Source of the DNA: Cellvibrionaceae bacterium
Lineage (GTDB): Bacteria > Pseudomonadota > Gammaproteobacteria > Pseudomonadales > Cellvibrionaceae
Length of the DNA: 15,150 nt
Reading direction: 5' to 3'
Assembly: GCA_025800435.1 (NCBI GenBank)
Contig: JAOXRV010000270.1
Location: 1 to 15,150, forward strand
Under the pieces are notes generated by a model, which worked only from the letters and a program-made list of their open reading frames with translations, ran no database searches and had not been told where the DNA came from. The position numbers were made by a program, and so were the translations under genes. Shown here one piece after another: positions 1 to 6,674 of this stretch; positions within the stretch are counted from its first letter, which is position 1; each line of letters begins with the position of its first letter.

Positions 1-261
1 TTTGCCGGTGGCGATTATTTTGCTCACTTTTTTATCGCGGTTATGGATGGATACCTTAGCCGCCATAATGCGCATGCTGCCCTGTTTAATAATGACATTG
101 CCGGTGTACACGGTAATGCCCTTGTTCTTGTCGACCCGGGCCTTGTCCGCGTCCACATAGATGGGCTGGCGGGCATCGTCGGGTAGGGCCCAGCTGGTGC
201 TGCTGGCAAATAGGGCCACTAGTGATAGCAGGCATTTTAGGCCGCTAGTTGGGAAGCTCAT
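1..261 (-). CDS. lptA: LptA, LPS-transport periplasmic bridge protein (N-terminal part, cut by window edge)
   Basis: The first 87 codons are visible; the gene continues past the left edge. LptA is the periplasmic OstA-type beta-jellyroll protein that polymerises into the bridge carrying lipopolysaccharide from LptC at the inner membrane to LptD at the outer membrane. The reading begins MSFPTSGLKCLLSLVALFAS and has a signal peptide ending near SWA (about residue 25). It is followed by the OstA-type core with PIYVDADKARV at about residues 33-43 and then GITVYTGNVIIKQGSMRI. The ATG lies inside the 3' end of lptC, a 17-base overlap that points to translational coupling. This start is chosen because it gives a complete signal peptide. 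Gene order (kdsD-kdsC-lptC-lptA) matches the conserved gammaproteobacterial LPS-export operon, where lptB normally follows. Identity is near certain from motif plus context. Confidence 0.93.
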   Translation of the reverse strand, partial: MSFPTSGLKCLLSLVALFASSTSWALPDDARQPIYVDADKARVDKNKGITVYTGNVIIKQGSMRIMAAKVSIHNRDKKVSKIIATGK

Positions 262-829
262 GTACACCTCTTACCCGGTTTAATAGTTGCAAAGATTGTT
301 CGGTTAAATTGGCTTTTAGGCCCACTGCGGTAATGTCGTGGCCTTCGGTGCGAATTTTAACAGTTTCGTCTGTTTCAACATAGCTGCGCTTGGTATCTAT
401 GACGAGTACTTCGGTATGAAGTTCACTGCGCCCCTGCTTGGGGTGGGTTTGCCAAGCGTAAACATTCCCCATTAAGCGTAGACGACTGCCATCGTGGTTG
501 CTGCGGCCCTTCTCGGCCTTCAAATACCAGGGGGCTTGGTCTTCGTTATACAGGGCCAGCTCGGGCAACTCCATATCCGCGTGATCGCTGGTTTGGCTGC
601 GCCCAGGGGTGGCCTGGTAGTGGATAATCTTGGCGGCTTTTAGCTCTAGCTCCAGCTCGCCCTGTTGGTCGTATTGGCGGCTGTGGCTGTTGATCAGATA
701 GGCCGAGGGGAACTCGGCTGCCGGGCTGGGCTTAGCGCCACCTAGAATATCCGGCGGCGACTCCCAAAAGATCACGAAGACGATGATCAGGCTGGTCAGC
801 AGTAGCAGTGATATCCAGTGCTTGGGCAT
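245..829 (-). CDS. lptC: LptC, inner-membrane LPS export protein
   Basis: The 194-residue protein matches the usual LptC length. LptC is a bitopic inner-membrane protein that receives LPS from the LptB2FG transporter and passes it to LptA. A single N-terminal transmembrane anchor is visible at about residues 6-22 (ISLLLLTSLIIVFVIFW). It is followed by a periplasmic OstA-like beta-jellyroll region, with typical segments YLINSHSRQYDQQGELELEL, PWYLKAEKGRS and LMGNVYAW, and TDETVKIRTEGHDITAVGLK near the C-terminus. The start is 18 bases after the kdsC stop and the 3' end overlaps lptA by 17 bases, so the genes are surely cotranscribed. The sequence diverges freely between species, as is normal for LptC, but topology, motifs and position agree. 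Confidence 0.93.
   Translation of the reverse strand: MPKHWISLLLLTSLIIVFVIFWESPPDILGGAKPSPAAEFPSAYLINSHSRQYDQQGELELELKAAKIIHYQATPGRSQTSDHADMELPELALYNEDQAPWYLKAEKGRSNHDGSRLRLMGNVYAWQTHPKQGRSELHTEVLVIDTKRSYVETDETVKIRTEGHDITAVGLKANLTEQSLQLLNRVRGVHELPN
397..425 (-). promoter_or_regulatory. Possible sigma-E-type promoter for lptA inside lptC
   Basis: On the minus strand there is TGAACTT (about 419-425), a 16-base spacer and TCATA (398-402). This compares with the enterobacterial RpoE consensus GGAACTT-N16-TCAAA or TCTGA. It lies about 140 bases upstream of the lptA start, inside lptC. An envelope-stress promoter ahead of lptA is known in E. coli, which makes this plausible, but the -10 match is only partial and coding sequence produces such hits by chance. 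Confidence 0.25.
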
Positions 830-847
830 GGTGACTCGATTGTATCG

Positions 848-1372
848 CTATAGGTAGGGCGCCAGGGCCGCATCAAAGTTGCCCTGGGCTCGCATAATCA
901 TATCGCAGGCCTCGCGCACGGCGCCTTCGCCGCCGCGTCGCTGGCTTTGCCAGTGGGCGTTATCGGCGACCACCTCGTGGGCATTGGCCGGAGCCAGGCC
1001 CAGGCCCACCCGCCGAATCAGGGGCAGGTCGGGGTAGTCGTCACCCATATAGGCAATTTGCTCTAGCTCAAGTTCCAGCTCGGCTTCGGCCAGCAGTTCT
1101 TGCAGGGCAATTAATTTGTCTTCGCGCCCCTGTTTAAGCAGTTTTATGCCCAGGTTTTCGGCCCGGCGCGCCACCAGTTGGCTCTGGCGGCCGGTGATAA
1201 TGCCCACCTGTACACCGCTGGCTTGCAGCATTTTTATGCCCTGGCCATCTAGGGTGCTAAAGGCTTTAAACTCGTTGCCGTCGTTGCTGAAATAGAGCCG
1301 ACCATCGCTGAGTACGCCGTCTACATCCAACATCAGCAGCTTTACTTTTTGGGCTCGCTGTTGAATCTCCAT
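848..1372 (-). CDS. kdsC: KdsC, 3-deoxy-D-manno-octulosonate-8-phosphate phosphatase
   Basis: KdsC is a C0-type HAD-superfamily phosphatase that hydrolyses Kdo-8-phosphate to Kdo and phosphate in the cytosol, the third step of CMP-Kdo synthesis for LPS. The 174 residues match the family length. HAD motif I is LDVDGVLSDG, with nucleophile Asp16 and acid/base Asp18. Motif II is in GIITGRQS. Motif III is the lysine of the LKQGREDK region. Motif IV is MGDDYPDLPL, with the metal-binding aspartates. There is no large cap domain, as expected for this tetrameric subfamily. A GGAAAC Shine-Dalgarno-like sequence precedes the ATG. The gene starts 10 bases after the kdsD stop, consistent with coupled expression of consecutive pathway enzymes. 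Confidence 0.96.
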   Translation of the reverse strand: MEIQQRAQKVKLLMLDVDGVLSDGRLYFSNDGNEFKAFSTLDGQGIKMLQASGVQVGIITGRQSQLVARRAENLGIKLLKQGREDKLIALQELLAEAELELELEQIAYMGDDYPDLPLIRRVGLGLAPANAHEVVADNAHWQSQRRGGEGAVREACDMIMRAQGNFDAALAPYL

Positions 1373-1382
1373 GTTGTTTCCT

Positions 1383-2348
1383 CTAAACCAGCCCGGCCCG
1401 CAGTAGGTCGTGCATATGCAATAAACCGACCGGATGGTTGCTGTCGTCTTCGACCACTAGGGCAGTAATTTTTTTCTCGTCCATCAGCCCCAGGGCCTCG
1501 GCCGCCAGGCGGTTTTGATTGATGGTCAGGGGTTTGGCGGTCATCACATCGGCCATGGTGGCGGTATTGAAATCGACACCCTGGTCTAGGCTGCGGCGCA
1601 GGTCGCCGTCGGTAAATACCCCCAGTAGCTCGCCATCTTTCATCACCGTGGTCATGCCAAAACCCTTGGCGGTCATTTCCATCAGCGCAGCCGATAGCAG
1701 TGTGTGTTTGTTCACCCGGGGCAGCTCTTTGCCCCTGTGCATCACATCTTCCACTTTTAATAACAGCTTGCGACCAAGGGCGCCGCCGGGGTGGGAGAAG
1801 GCAAAATCTTTGGCGGTAAAGCCCCGCGCTTCCAGTAGCGCAACCGCCAGCGCATCGCCCATGGCGAGGGTGGCGGTGGTGCTGCAGGTGGGGGCCAGGT
1901 TGAGCGGGCAGGCCTCTTGTTCGATGCTGATATCTAGGTGGGCGCTGGCGGCTTTGGCCAGGGGGGAATCGGCCTTGCCGGTCATGCTGATTAGCGGGTT
2001 GCCCATGCGCTTAAGCAGGGGTAATAGGGTGATCACTTCGCTGGAGGAGCCCGAGTTAGAAATGGCGATCACGACATCTTGCTTGGTGATCATGCCCAGA
2101 TCGCCGTGGCTGGCCTCGCCCGGGTGCACAAAAAATGCCGGGGTGCCGGTACTGGCCAGGGTGGCGGCAATTTTACCGCCGATATGGCCCGACTTGCCCA
2201 TGCCGGTAACCACCACCCGCCCGGCGCAGTTTAAAATCAGCTCGCAGGCCTTGCTAAAGTCACCGTCGAGTCGGGCTTCCAGGGCGGCCACTGCCTTGGC
2301 CTCTAGGGCGATGGTGCGGCGGCCGGCGTCGATAAAGGTTTGGCTCAT
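1383..2348 (-). CDS. kdsD: KdsD, D-arabinose-5-phosphate isomerase
   Basis: KdsD interconverts D-ribulose-5-phosphate and D-arabinose-5-phosphate, the first committed step to Kdo. The 321 residues (E. coli about 328) show an N-terminal SIS sugar-isomerase domain (about residues 35-170). Its motifs are VTGMGKSGHIGGK (Lys52), HPGEASHGDLG (His81), AISNSGSSSEV, and FSHPGGALGR (His186). Two CBS domains follow, beginning near VEDVMHRGKELP and MADVMTAKPLTI. This SIS-CBS-CBS order separates the LPS-linked isomerase from single-domain SIS proteins such as GmhA. The neighbours kdsC and yrbG match the E. coli arrangement. A candidate promoter lies just upstream, so the gene may be partly independent of yrbG. 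Confidence 0.96.
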   Translation of the reverse strand: MSQTFIDAGRRTIALEAKAVAALEARLDGDFSKACELILNCAGRVVVTGMGKSGHIGGKIAATLASTGTPAFFVHPGEASHGDLGMITKQDVVIAISNSGSSSEVITLLPLLKRMGNPLISMTGKADSPLAKAASAHLDISIEQEACPLNLAPTCSTTATLAMGDALAVALLEARGFTAKDFAFSHPGGALGRKLLLKVEDVMHRGKELPRVNKHTLLSAALMEMTAKGFGMTTVMKDGELLGVFTDGDLRRSLDQGVDFNTATMADVMTAKPLTINQNRLAAEALGLMDEKKITALVVEDDSNHPVGLLHMHDLLRAGLV

Positions 2349-2362
2349 GGTCGGTTCTAAGA

Positions 2363-2384
2363 TACCTAAAAAGTTACCTAAAAA
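2363..2384. repeat. Short A/T-rich direct repeat before kdsD
   Basis: The ten-base unit TACCTAAAAA occurs at 2363-2372 and again at 2375-2384, twelve bases apart, in the 58-base yrbG-kdsD gap. On the transcribed strand this reads as two TTTTTAGGTA blocks, placing AGG-type sequence and U runs in the kdsD leader. It may be slippage or a leader element; no function is assigned. Confidence 0.6.
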
Positions 2385-2389
2385 AGCGC

Positions 2390-2395
2390 ATTATA
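2390..2395 (-). promoter_or_regulatory. Candidate -10 box for kdsD
   Basis: A perfect TATAAT on the minus strand lies 42 bases upstream of the kdsD ATG, between the yrbG stop and kdsD. No good -35 hexamer is seen 16-18 bases further upstream, where the sequence is inside the 3' end of yrbG. If real, it would give kdsD-kdsC-lptC-lptA a transcript separate from yrbG, as is known for the E. coli locus. Confidence 0.4.
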
Positions 2396-2406
2396 CCCGA
2401 AGGCGT

Positions 2407-3393
2407 CTAGGATAGTGCGCCAGCTTGAAACAGCCAGAAGAAGTAGCCGAGGTAAAACAGCAGAAACATCACACCCATGGTGCGGCCGATACGGGCATCG
2501 GTGCGGCGGCTGCGCAAGCTGATTAACACGGCGATGCCCAGCATAATGGTGAGGGCGGCCATGGCGGCGTAGTCACGCTCTAGCAGGGCGCTGTCAATTT
2601 TGATCTCCGCCAGCAGCGCCGGGGTAGACATAACCGCCATAATATTAAAGATATTGGAGCCGACAATATTGCCGATGGCGATATCGTGGTGGCCTTTGAG
2701 GGCACTGGCGATAGAGGCGGCCAGCTCTGGCAGGCTGGTGCCCACCGCCAGCAGGGTCAGGCCGATAACCAGGGGGCTGACGCCCATGTCCAGGGCGATG
2801 GTCTGGGCACCCCACACCAAGGTTTTGGCGCTGGCGATCAACAGTACCAGGCCCACCGCAAACCAGATGCCGGCCTGGGCGTTGCTCATCTCGGGGATTT
2901 CTTCTTCCTCTTCCTGGCGCTCGGCGGCACTAAAGTCCTGGCGCTGGCGCTGGGACATAATATAGATAATAGGCAGCAGCAGGAGTAGCATCACAATGCC
3001 TTCCCACATGGCGATTTGCAGATCCCAGATCACCAGGCCGGCACCGGCGCTGACAATCAGCAAAAACAGCATTTCATTGCTGAGCAGGTGGCGCTGGGTG
3101 GGCAGGGGGGCGACCAGTGCAGTAATGCCCAGAACGAGGCCAATATTGGCGAGGTTGGAGCCCACGGCGTTGCCGATGGCCATATTGCCCACCCCGTCTA
3201 GGGCGGCGTTAATGGCCACCAATATCTCTGGGGCCGAGGTGCCAAAAGAGACGATGGTGAGGCCGATCACCAGTTTAGAGATGCCCAGATTGTGGGCGGC
3301 GGCGGCACTGCCGGCGACAAAACGATCGGCGCTCCAGACCAGCACGGCCAAGCCACCGATTACGGCGCCCCAGGCGAGTAGTATTTCAGACAT
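2407..3393 (-). CDS. yrbG: YrbG-like Ca2+/Na+ antiporter (CaCA family membrane protein)
   Basis: This 328-residue integral inner-membrane protein has the two inverted alpha-repeats of the cation/Ca2+ exchanger superfamily. The first is GTSAPEILVAINAAL followed by IGNAVGSNLANIGLVLG, roughly residues 50-90. The second is GTSLPELAASIASAL followed by IGNIVGSNIFNIMAV, roughly residues 218-255. Each half carries the conserved acidic residue and the GNxxGSNxxN signature. About ten hydrophobic helices are separated by a central acidic/charged loop (QRQRQDFSAAERQEEEEEIPEM). The physiological substrate of bacterial YrbG is not settled; Ca2+/Na+ or Ca2+/H+ exchange is family inference. The gene is the first of the LPS operon, and its conserved position next to the mla genes matches E. 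coli. Confidence 0.93.
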   Translation of the reverse strand: MSEILLAWGAVIGGLAVLVWSADRFVAGSAAAAHNLGISKLVIGLTIVSFGTSAPEILVAINAALDGVGNMAIGNAVGSNLANIGLVLGITALVAPLPTQRHLLSNEMLFLLIVSAGAGLVIWDLQIAMWEGIVMLLLLLPIIYIMSQRQRQDFSAAERQEEEEEIPEMSNAQAGIWFAVGLVLLIASAKTLVWGAQTIALDMGVSPLVIGLTLLAVGTSLPELAASIASALKGHHDIAIGNIVGSNIFNIMAVMSTPALLAEIKIDSALLERDYAAMAALTIMLGIAVLISLRSRRTDARIGRTMGVMFLLFYLGYFFWLFQAGALS

Positions 3394-3741
3394 AGGCGAT
3401 GGCTCTCACGGGCGCCAGCTCGGTTAGTGGGCTGGCGATGGTATAGTGCATGGTGTTTGGCTTCAAGGGGTGGGCGTGCCAACCCTTTGAGAAGCAAGTC
3501 CCAACACAAGGCTCTACCATCGGATGGCTCTATGACTGTTCAGGTAACGATACGGTTTTCGTTAGATTAAGTGGTTGAGGTGTTGTGCTTGTTGGAGGCC
3601 CCTGATTAAGGGTGGTGGAACTCGATATTTAGTTGGTAGTCATATTGAAGTTGCTATTGTGTTTATAATAGCCTCGCTGCCCCTAAACCCTGTGCGGTTG
3701 GGGCTTGCGTTGTAATTTGTTCAAAATATAGGCCCTAATTT
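3394..3741. other. Divergent intergenic control region between yrbG and mlaC (no gene seen)
   Basis: These 348 bases have no convincing reading frame; the longest ATG frames, such as the one at about 3531, close within a dozen codons. A short hairpin lies at 3465-3487, with AAGGG and CCCTT ends around TGG/CCA and one mismatch. GGCTCTA occurs twice (3510-3516 and 3526-3532), flanking the small palindrome CCATCGGATGG (3517-3527), and could be an operator. On the minus strand TTGAAG (3461-3466) and TATACC (3440-3445) form a poor promoter candidate for yrbG, because the spacer is only 15 bases. In E. coli and relatives mlaF, mlaE and mlaD lie in this position; I see no remnant of them here. Confidence 0.6.
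3664..3669 (+). promoter_or_regulatory. Candidate -10 box for the mlaC-ibaG-murA-his transcript
   Basis: A perfect TATAAT lies 72 bases before the mlaC ATG, in a locally A/T-rich stretch. No good -35 hexamer is found at 16-18 bases; TTGAAG at 3645-3650 is too close. A leader of about 65 nucleotides would contain a small hairpin (CCCC/GGGG plus AACC/GGTT, 3680-3703). Confidence 0.45.
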
Positions 3742-4407
3742 ATGAAATCACCCCTGCTGCGTGCCCTTGGCGCCACCTTTTTACTCTTCTGCCTGTCATT
3801 TCTAGCCCGCGCCGAGGCGCCCCAGGCCGATCCCCACCAGTTGGTGCGTGAGGTAAGCAGCAAGATTGAAACCTTGTTGGCAGACTACCGAGCGGGCAAA
3901 GTCAGCTCCAGCGCGCAACTGAACCAGGGTCTGTCAGCGGTGTTGGAGCCAGTGGTGAGCTTTAAGCGCATTGCCGCCGGGGTAATGGGCGCCCACCGTG
4001 AAAACGCCAGCAAGGCCCAAAAAGCCGCCTTTTTACAGAAGTTTAAAACCGAGCTGATCAGCACCTACGCCAAGGGCATGTTGGGTCTGGGCGACTTTAC
4101 CATCAAGGTTCTAGACCCCAAGGCCCCGGTGGGCGAAAAGCGCCTGGTATCGGTATTGATGAACGCCGTTACCGACAAGGGCGATACCCGTATTGCCTAC
4201 ACCATGCGCAAGGGCCGCAAATCGGGCCAGTGGAAACTCGTTAATGTGGTGCTCAACGGGGTCAATATGGGCAAAACCTTTGCCGGCCAGTTCGATGAGG
4301 CCATGCGCCAGAATGGCAACGACCTAGACAAGGTCATTGCCAACTGGGGTGAGGGCAACGAAGTCGCTGAGGCGGTCGCCGAGAGCGCTAAAAAAGGTGA
4401 AAAATAG
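3742..4407 (+). CDS. mlaC: MlaC/Ttg2D, periplasmic phospholipid-binding protein
   Basis: MlaC shuttles phospholipids across the periplasm between the outer-membrane MlaA-porin complex and the inner-membrane MlaFEDB ABC transporter. The 221 residues include a clear signal peptide (about residues 1-25, hydrophobic core LGATFLLFCLSFLARAEA). A Tol_Tol_Ttg2/MlaC fold follows: VREVSSKIETLLADYR, LEPVVSFKRIAAGVMG, AFLQKFKTELISTYAKGML, the RLVSVLMNAVTDKGDTRIAY strand region, and the C-terminal GQWKLVNVVLNGVNMGKTFAGQF segment typical of the family. The last residues are charged and probably disordered. MlaF, E and D are not upstream and MlaB is not downstream, unlike the usual mlaFEDCB-ibaG-murA order, so the transporter must be elsewhere or lost. 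The leader has only a weak AGG before the ATG. Confidence 0.92.
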   Translation: MKSPLLRALGATFLLFCLSFLARAEAPQADPHQLVREVSSKIETLLADYRAGKVSSSAQLNQGLSAVLEPVVSFKRIAAGVMGAHRENASKAQKAAFLQKFKTELISTYAKGMLGLGDFTIKVLDPKAPVGEKRLVSVLMNAVTDKGDTRIAYTMRKGRKSGQWKLVNVVLNGVNMGKTFAGQFDEAMRQNGNDLDKVIANWGEGNEVAEAVAESAKKGEK

Positions 4408-4424
4408 CCCATTTTTAATTAGAC

Positions 4425-4450
4425 TAGCGGGCTTTTACAGGGGCCCGCTA
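4425..4450 (+). promoter_or_regulatory. Hairpin over the ibaG ribosome-binding site and start codon
   Basis: TAGCGGGC (4425-4432) and GCCCGCTA (4443-4450) are perfect inverted repeats of eight bases around a ten-base loop. The loop holds most of the Shine-Dalgarno AGGGG (4439-4443). The last stem base is the A of the ibaG ATG, so an RNA hairpin would expose the SD in the loop while hiding the start codon. There is no U tract, so it does not look like a terminator. A role in controlling translation is inference. Confidence 0.55.
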
Positions 4451-4680
4451 TGCAAGCCGAACAAATCCAAGCACTGATCGAATCCCAGCTGTCTGACTGT
4501 CAGGCCGCAGTAGAGGTCGACGGTAGCCATATCGCACTCACCATCGTCAGCCCAGACTTCGAAGGGCTCAGCAAAGTTAAGCGTCAGCAGAAGGTCAATG
4601 CCATCTTGTTCGACGCCATTACCAGCGGCGCCATTCACGCCATCGACCGCATCGACGCCAAGGCGCCGACTGAGATTTAA
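4450..4680 (+). CDS. ibaG: IbaG, BolA-family protein
   Basis: This 76-residue BolA/IbaG protein belongs to a family of small cytosolic proteins that bind monothiol glutaredoxin and [2Fe-2S] clusters; in E. coli IbaG (YrbA) is acid-inducible. The BolA core is visible as VEVDGSHIALTIVSPDFEGLS, with the family histidine in GSHI at residue 29. It is followed by the helix KVKRQQKVNAILFDAI and the terminal strand IHAIDRIDAKAPTEI. It ends at the conserved KAPTE motif, so it lacks the short tail of the E. coli protein. It lies between mlaC (42-base gap) and murA (29-base gap), the conserved position of this gene. Its start codon is within a predicted hairpin. Confidence 0.92.
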   Translation: MQAEQIQALIESQLSDCQAAVEVDGSHIALTIVSPDFEGLSKVKRQQKVNAILFDAITSGAIHAIDRIDAKAPTEI

Positions 4681-4709
4681 CCCGCCCCTGGGCCCTTACT
4701 GGAAGAATT

Positions 4710-5972
4710 ATGGATAAACTGATCGTTCACGGCAGCGACCCCCTCGATGGGGATATTCGCATCTCTGGGGCAAAAAATGCCGGCCTGCCAATTTTGGCCG
4801 CCACCCTGCTGGCCGATGGGCCCATGCATATTTGCAATTTACCCCACCTCAACGATATCACCACCATGTTGGCGCTGTTGCGCTGTATGGGGGTGGGCGT
4901 CACCATCGACGAGCGTATGTGTGTTGAGGTAGACCCCAATTCCATCACCGATTACACCGCCCCCTACGACTTGGTAAAAACCATGCGCGCCTCGATTCTG
5001 GTGCTGGGGCCAATTTTGGCCCGCCACGGGGTGGCCAATGTGTCCTTCCCCGGTGGTTGTGCCATCGGCAGCCGCCCGGTGGATATTCACCTGCGCGGGC
5101 TGGAGGCCATGGGTGCCGAGATTGAAGTGTGCGACGGCTATATCCGCGCGCGCAGCAATGGCCGTCTCAAGGGTGCCCATATCTTTATGGATACGGTGAC
5201 CGTGGGCGGTACCGAGAACCTGCTGATGGCTGCGGTATTGGCCGATGGTAAAACCGTATTGGAAAACGCCGCGCGCGAGCCCGAGGTAGTTGACCTAGCC
5301 AATTGCCTGATCGCCATGGGCGCCGAGATCGAAGGCGTGGGCAGCGATACCCTGGTGATCCACGGTAAACAGCGCCTCCATGGTTGCACCTTCCATGTGA
5401 TGCCCGACCGGATTGAGACCGGCACCTTTTTGGTGGCGGCCGCTGCCAGTCGGGGCAAGGTTAAGCTGCGCGATACCCGCGCCGATATTCTCGAATCGGT
5501 TCTGCTAAAGCTCGAAGAAGCCGGTGCCCATTTGAGCACTGGCGATGACTGGATTGCACTGGATATGAAGGGCAACCGCCCCAAAGCGGTCAATATGCGC
5601 ACCGCTCCATACCCGGCTTTCCCCACCGATATGCAGGCCCAATTTACCGCCATGAACGCGGTGGCCGAGGGCACTGGCACGGTGGTTGAAACGATTTTTG
5701 AAAACCGTTTGATTCAAGTGCACGAGCTAAACCGCATGGGTGCGGATATCAAACTGGAGGGCAATACCGCCATTGTCACCGGGGTAGAGCGCTTAAAGGG
5801 TGCGCCGGTGATGGCCACCGATTTGCGCGCCTCGGCCAGCTTGGTAATTGCCGGCTTGGTGGCCGATGGCGAGACCTTGATCGATCGCATTTACCATATT
5901 GATCGCGGTTACGAGTGTATTGAAGAAAAACTGCAACAGCTCGGTGCCAATATTCGTCGGGTACCCGATTAA
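4710..5972 (+). CDS. murA: MurA, UDP-N-acetylglucosamine 1-carboxyvinyltransferase
   Basis: MurA transfers enolpyruvate from PEP to UDP-GlcNAc, the first committed step of peptidoglycan synthesis, in the cytosol. The 420 residues match the family (419 in E. coli) and begin MDKLIVHGSDPLDGDIRISG. Lys22-Asn23 of the substrate site lie in SGAKNAGLPI. The mobile catalytic loop contains PGGCAIGSRPVD with Cys117, the residue alkylated by fosfomycin, so the enzyme is predicted sensitive. Later signatures include GGTENLLMAAVLA, PDRIETGTFLVAAA, APYPAFPTDMQAQ (Asp in the catalytic centre) and the ENR of ETIFENRLI. GGAAGA (4701-4706) is a good RBS. The gene is followed by hisG, as in pseudomonads, so envelope and histidine genes share a probable transcript. 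Confidence 0.98.
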   Translation: MDKLIVHGSDPLDGDIRISGAKNAGLPILAATLLADGPMHICNLPHLNDITTMLALLRCMGVGVTIDERMCVEVDPNSITDYTAPYDLVKTMRASILVLGPILARHGVANVSFPGGCAIGSRPVDIHLRGLEAMGAEIEVCDGYIRARSNGRLKGAHIFMDTVTVGGTENLLMAAVLADGKTVLENAAREPEVVDLANCLIAMGAEIEGVGSDTLVIHGKQRLHGCTFHVMPDRIETGTFLVAAAASRGKVKLRDTRADILESVLLKLEEAGAHLSTGDDWIALDMKGNRPKAVNMRTAPYPAFPTDMQAQFTAMNAVAEGTGTVVETIFENRLIQVHELNRMGADIKLEGNTAIVTGVERLKGAPVMATDLRASASLVIAGLVADGETLIDRIYHIDRGYECIEEKLQQLGANIRRVPD

Positions 5973-6013
5973 CGTAAGGCGTTAGCAGTAAAACGTGAAG
6001 CGTGAGAAAAAAC

Positions 6014-6631
6014 ATGTTAACCATAGCCTTAACCAAGGGCCGCATTTTAAAAGAGACCCTGCCACTGCTGGCCAGTGCGGGGATTGAACCGGCCGAAGAT
6101 ATTAGCGCCAGTCGCAAGCTGCAATTTGCCACCAACCAGGACGATGTGCGCCTGCTGGTATTGCGTGGTGTGGATGTGCCCACTTATGTACAATTTGGTG
6201 CCGCCGATTTGGGCGTTGCCGGTAAAGACACTTTGATGGAGTCGGGCAGCGACCATTTGTACGAGCCTTTAGATTTGGGCATTGCCCGCTGCCGTTTAAT
6301 GACCGCAGGCATAAAGGGTGTGGCGCCTAAGCCCGGCCGCATTAAGGTGGCCACCAAATACGTCAATGTGGCCAAGCGCTACTACGCCGCCCAGGGCCGC
6401 CAGGTGGATATTATTAAACTCTACGGCGGCATGGAGCTGGCGCCGCTGATGGAGCTGGCCGATGAGATTGTGGATATTGTCGATACCGGCAATACCCTGG
6501 TCGCCAATGGGCTTGAGGCCCGTGATCATATTGCCGATATCAGCTCGCGTATTATCGTCAATAAAGCCTCCATGAAAATGAAACACCGCCAGATCGAGCA
6601 GCTGCTCGATGCGATTGCCCAAGTGGTATAG
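6014..6631 (+). CDS. hisG: HisG, ATP phosphoribosyltransferase (short form)
   Basis: HisG condenses ATP with PRPP, the first step of histidine synthesis. I chose the ATG at 6014, which yields MLTIALTKGRILKETLPLLA, the usual family N-terminus. A GTG at 6002 would add four residues, but GTGAG there serves better as the Shine-Dalgarno sequence. The 205 residues make it the short form, lacking the C-terminal regulatory domain of long HisG. Such enzymes act as hetero-octamers with HisZ, which is not in this window. The PRPP-binding signature is DEIVDIVDTGNTLVANGL near residues 150-170. GVDVPTYVQFGAADLGVAGKD (periplasmic-binding-like fold) is also visible in pieces. The stop codon falls in the first copy of a 14-base tandem repeat. 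Confidence 0.95.
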   Translation: MLTIALTKGRILKETLPLLASAGIEPAEDISASRKLQFATNQDDVRLLVLRGVDVPTYVQFGAADLGVAGKDTLMESGSDHLYEPLDLGIARCRLMTAGIKGVAPKPGRIKVATKYVNVAKRYYAAQGRQVDIIKLYGGMELAPLMELADEIVDIVDTGNTLVANGLEARDHIADISSRIIVNKASMKMKHRQIEQLLDAIAQVV

Positions 6632-6666
6632 AAAAAGCGGTATAGAAAAAGCGGTATAGAAAAGGT
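6625..6666. repeat. 14-base tandem repeat, three copies, at the hisG-hisD junction
   Basis: The unit GGTATAGAAAAAGC occurs exactly at 6625-6638 and 6639-6652, and a third copy at 6653-6666 matches 12 of 14 bases. The first copy contains the hisG stop codon, and the third supplies AAAGG ahead of hisD as a plausible ribosome-binding site. It looks like a recent local duplication. Confidence 0.85.
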
Positions 6667-6674
6667 TAAGCCCC

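Noticed and set aside
1519..2415. Plus-strand open frame of 298 codons opposite kdsD
   Set aside because: It is antisense to a fully conserved SIS-CBS isomerase, and its translation is Ser/Ala/Arg-rich without any family motif. It is a high-GC shadow frame.
2996..3427. Plus-strand open frame opposite yrbG
   Set aside because: Antisense to conserved exchanger motifs; its translation shows no recognisable domain or good start context.
3465..3487. Hairpin in the yrbG-mlaC gap as a terminator
   Set aside because: It lies between divergent genes, so nothing needs ending there, and it has no U run.
6002..6013. GTG start for hisG four codons upstream
   Set aside because: The family N-terminus begins at the ATG at 6014, and GTGAG is well placed to be its Shine-Dalgarno.
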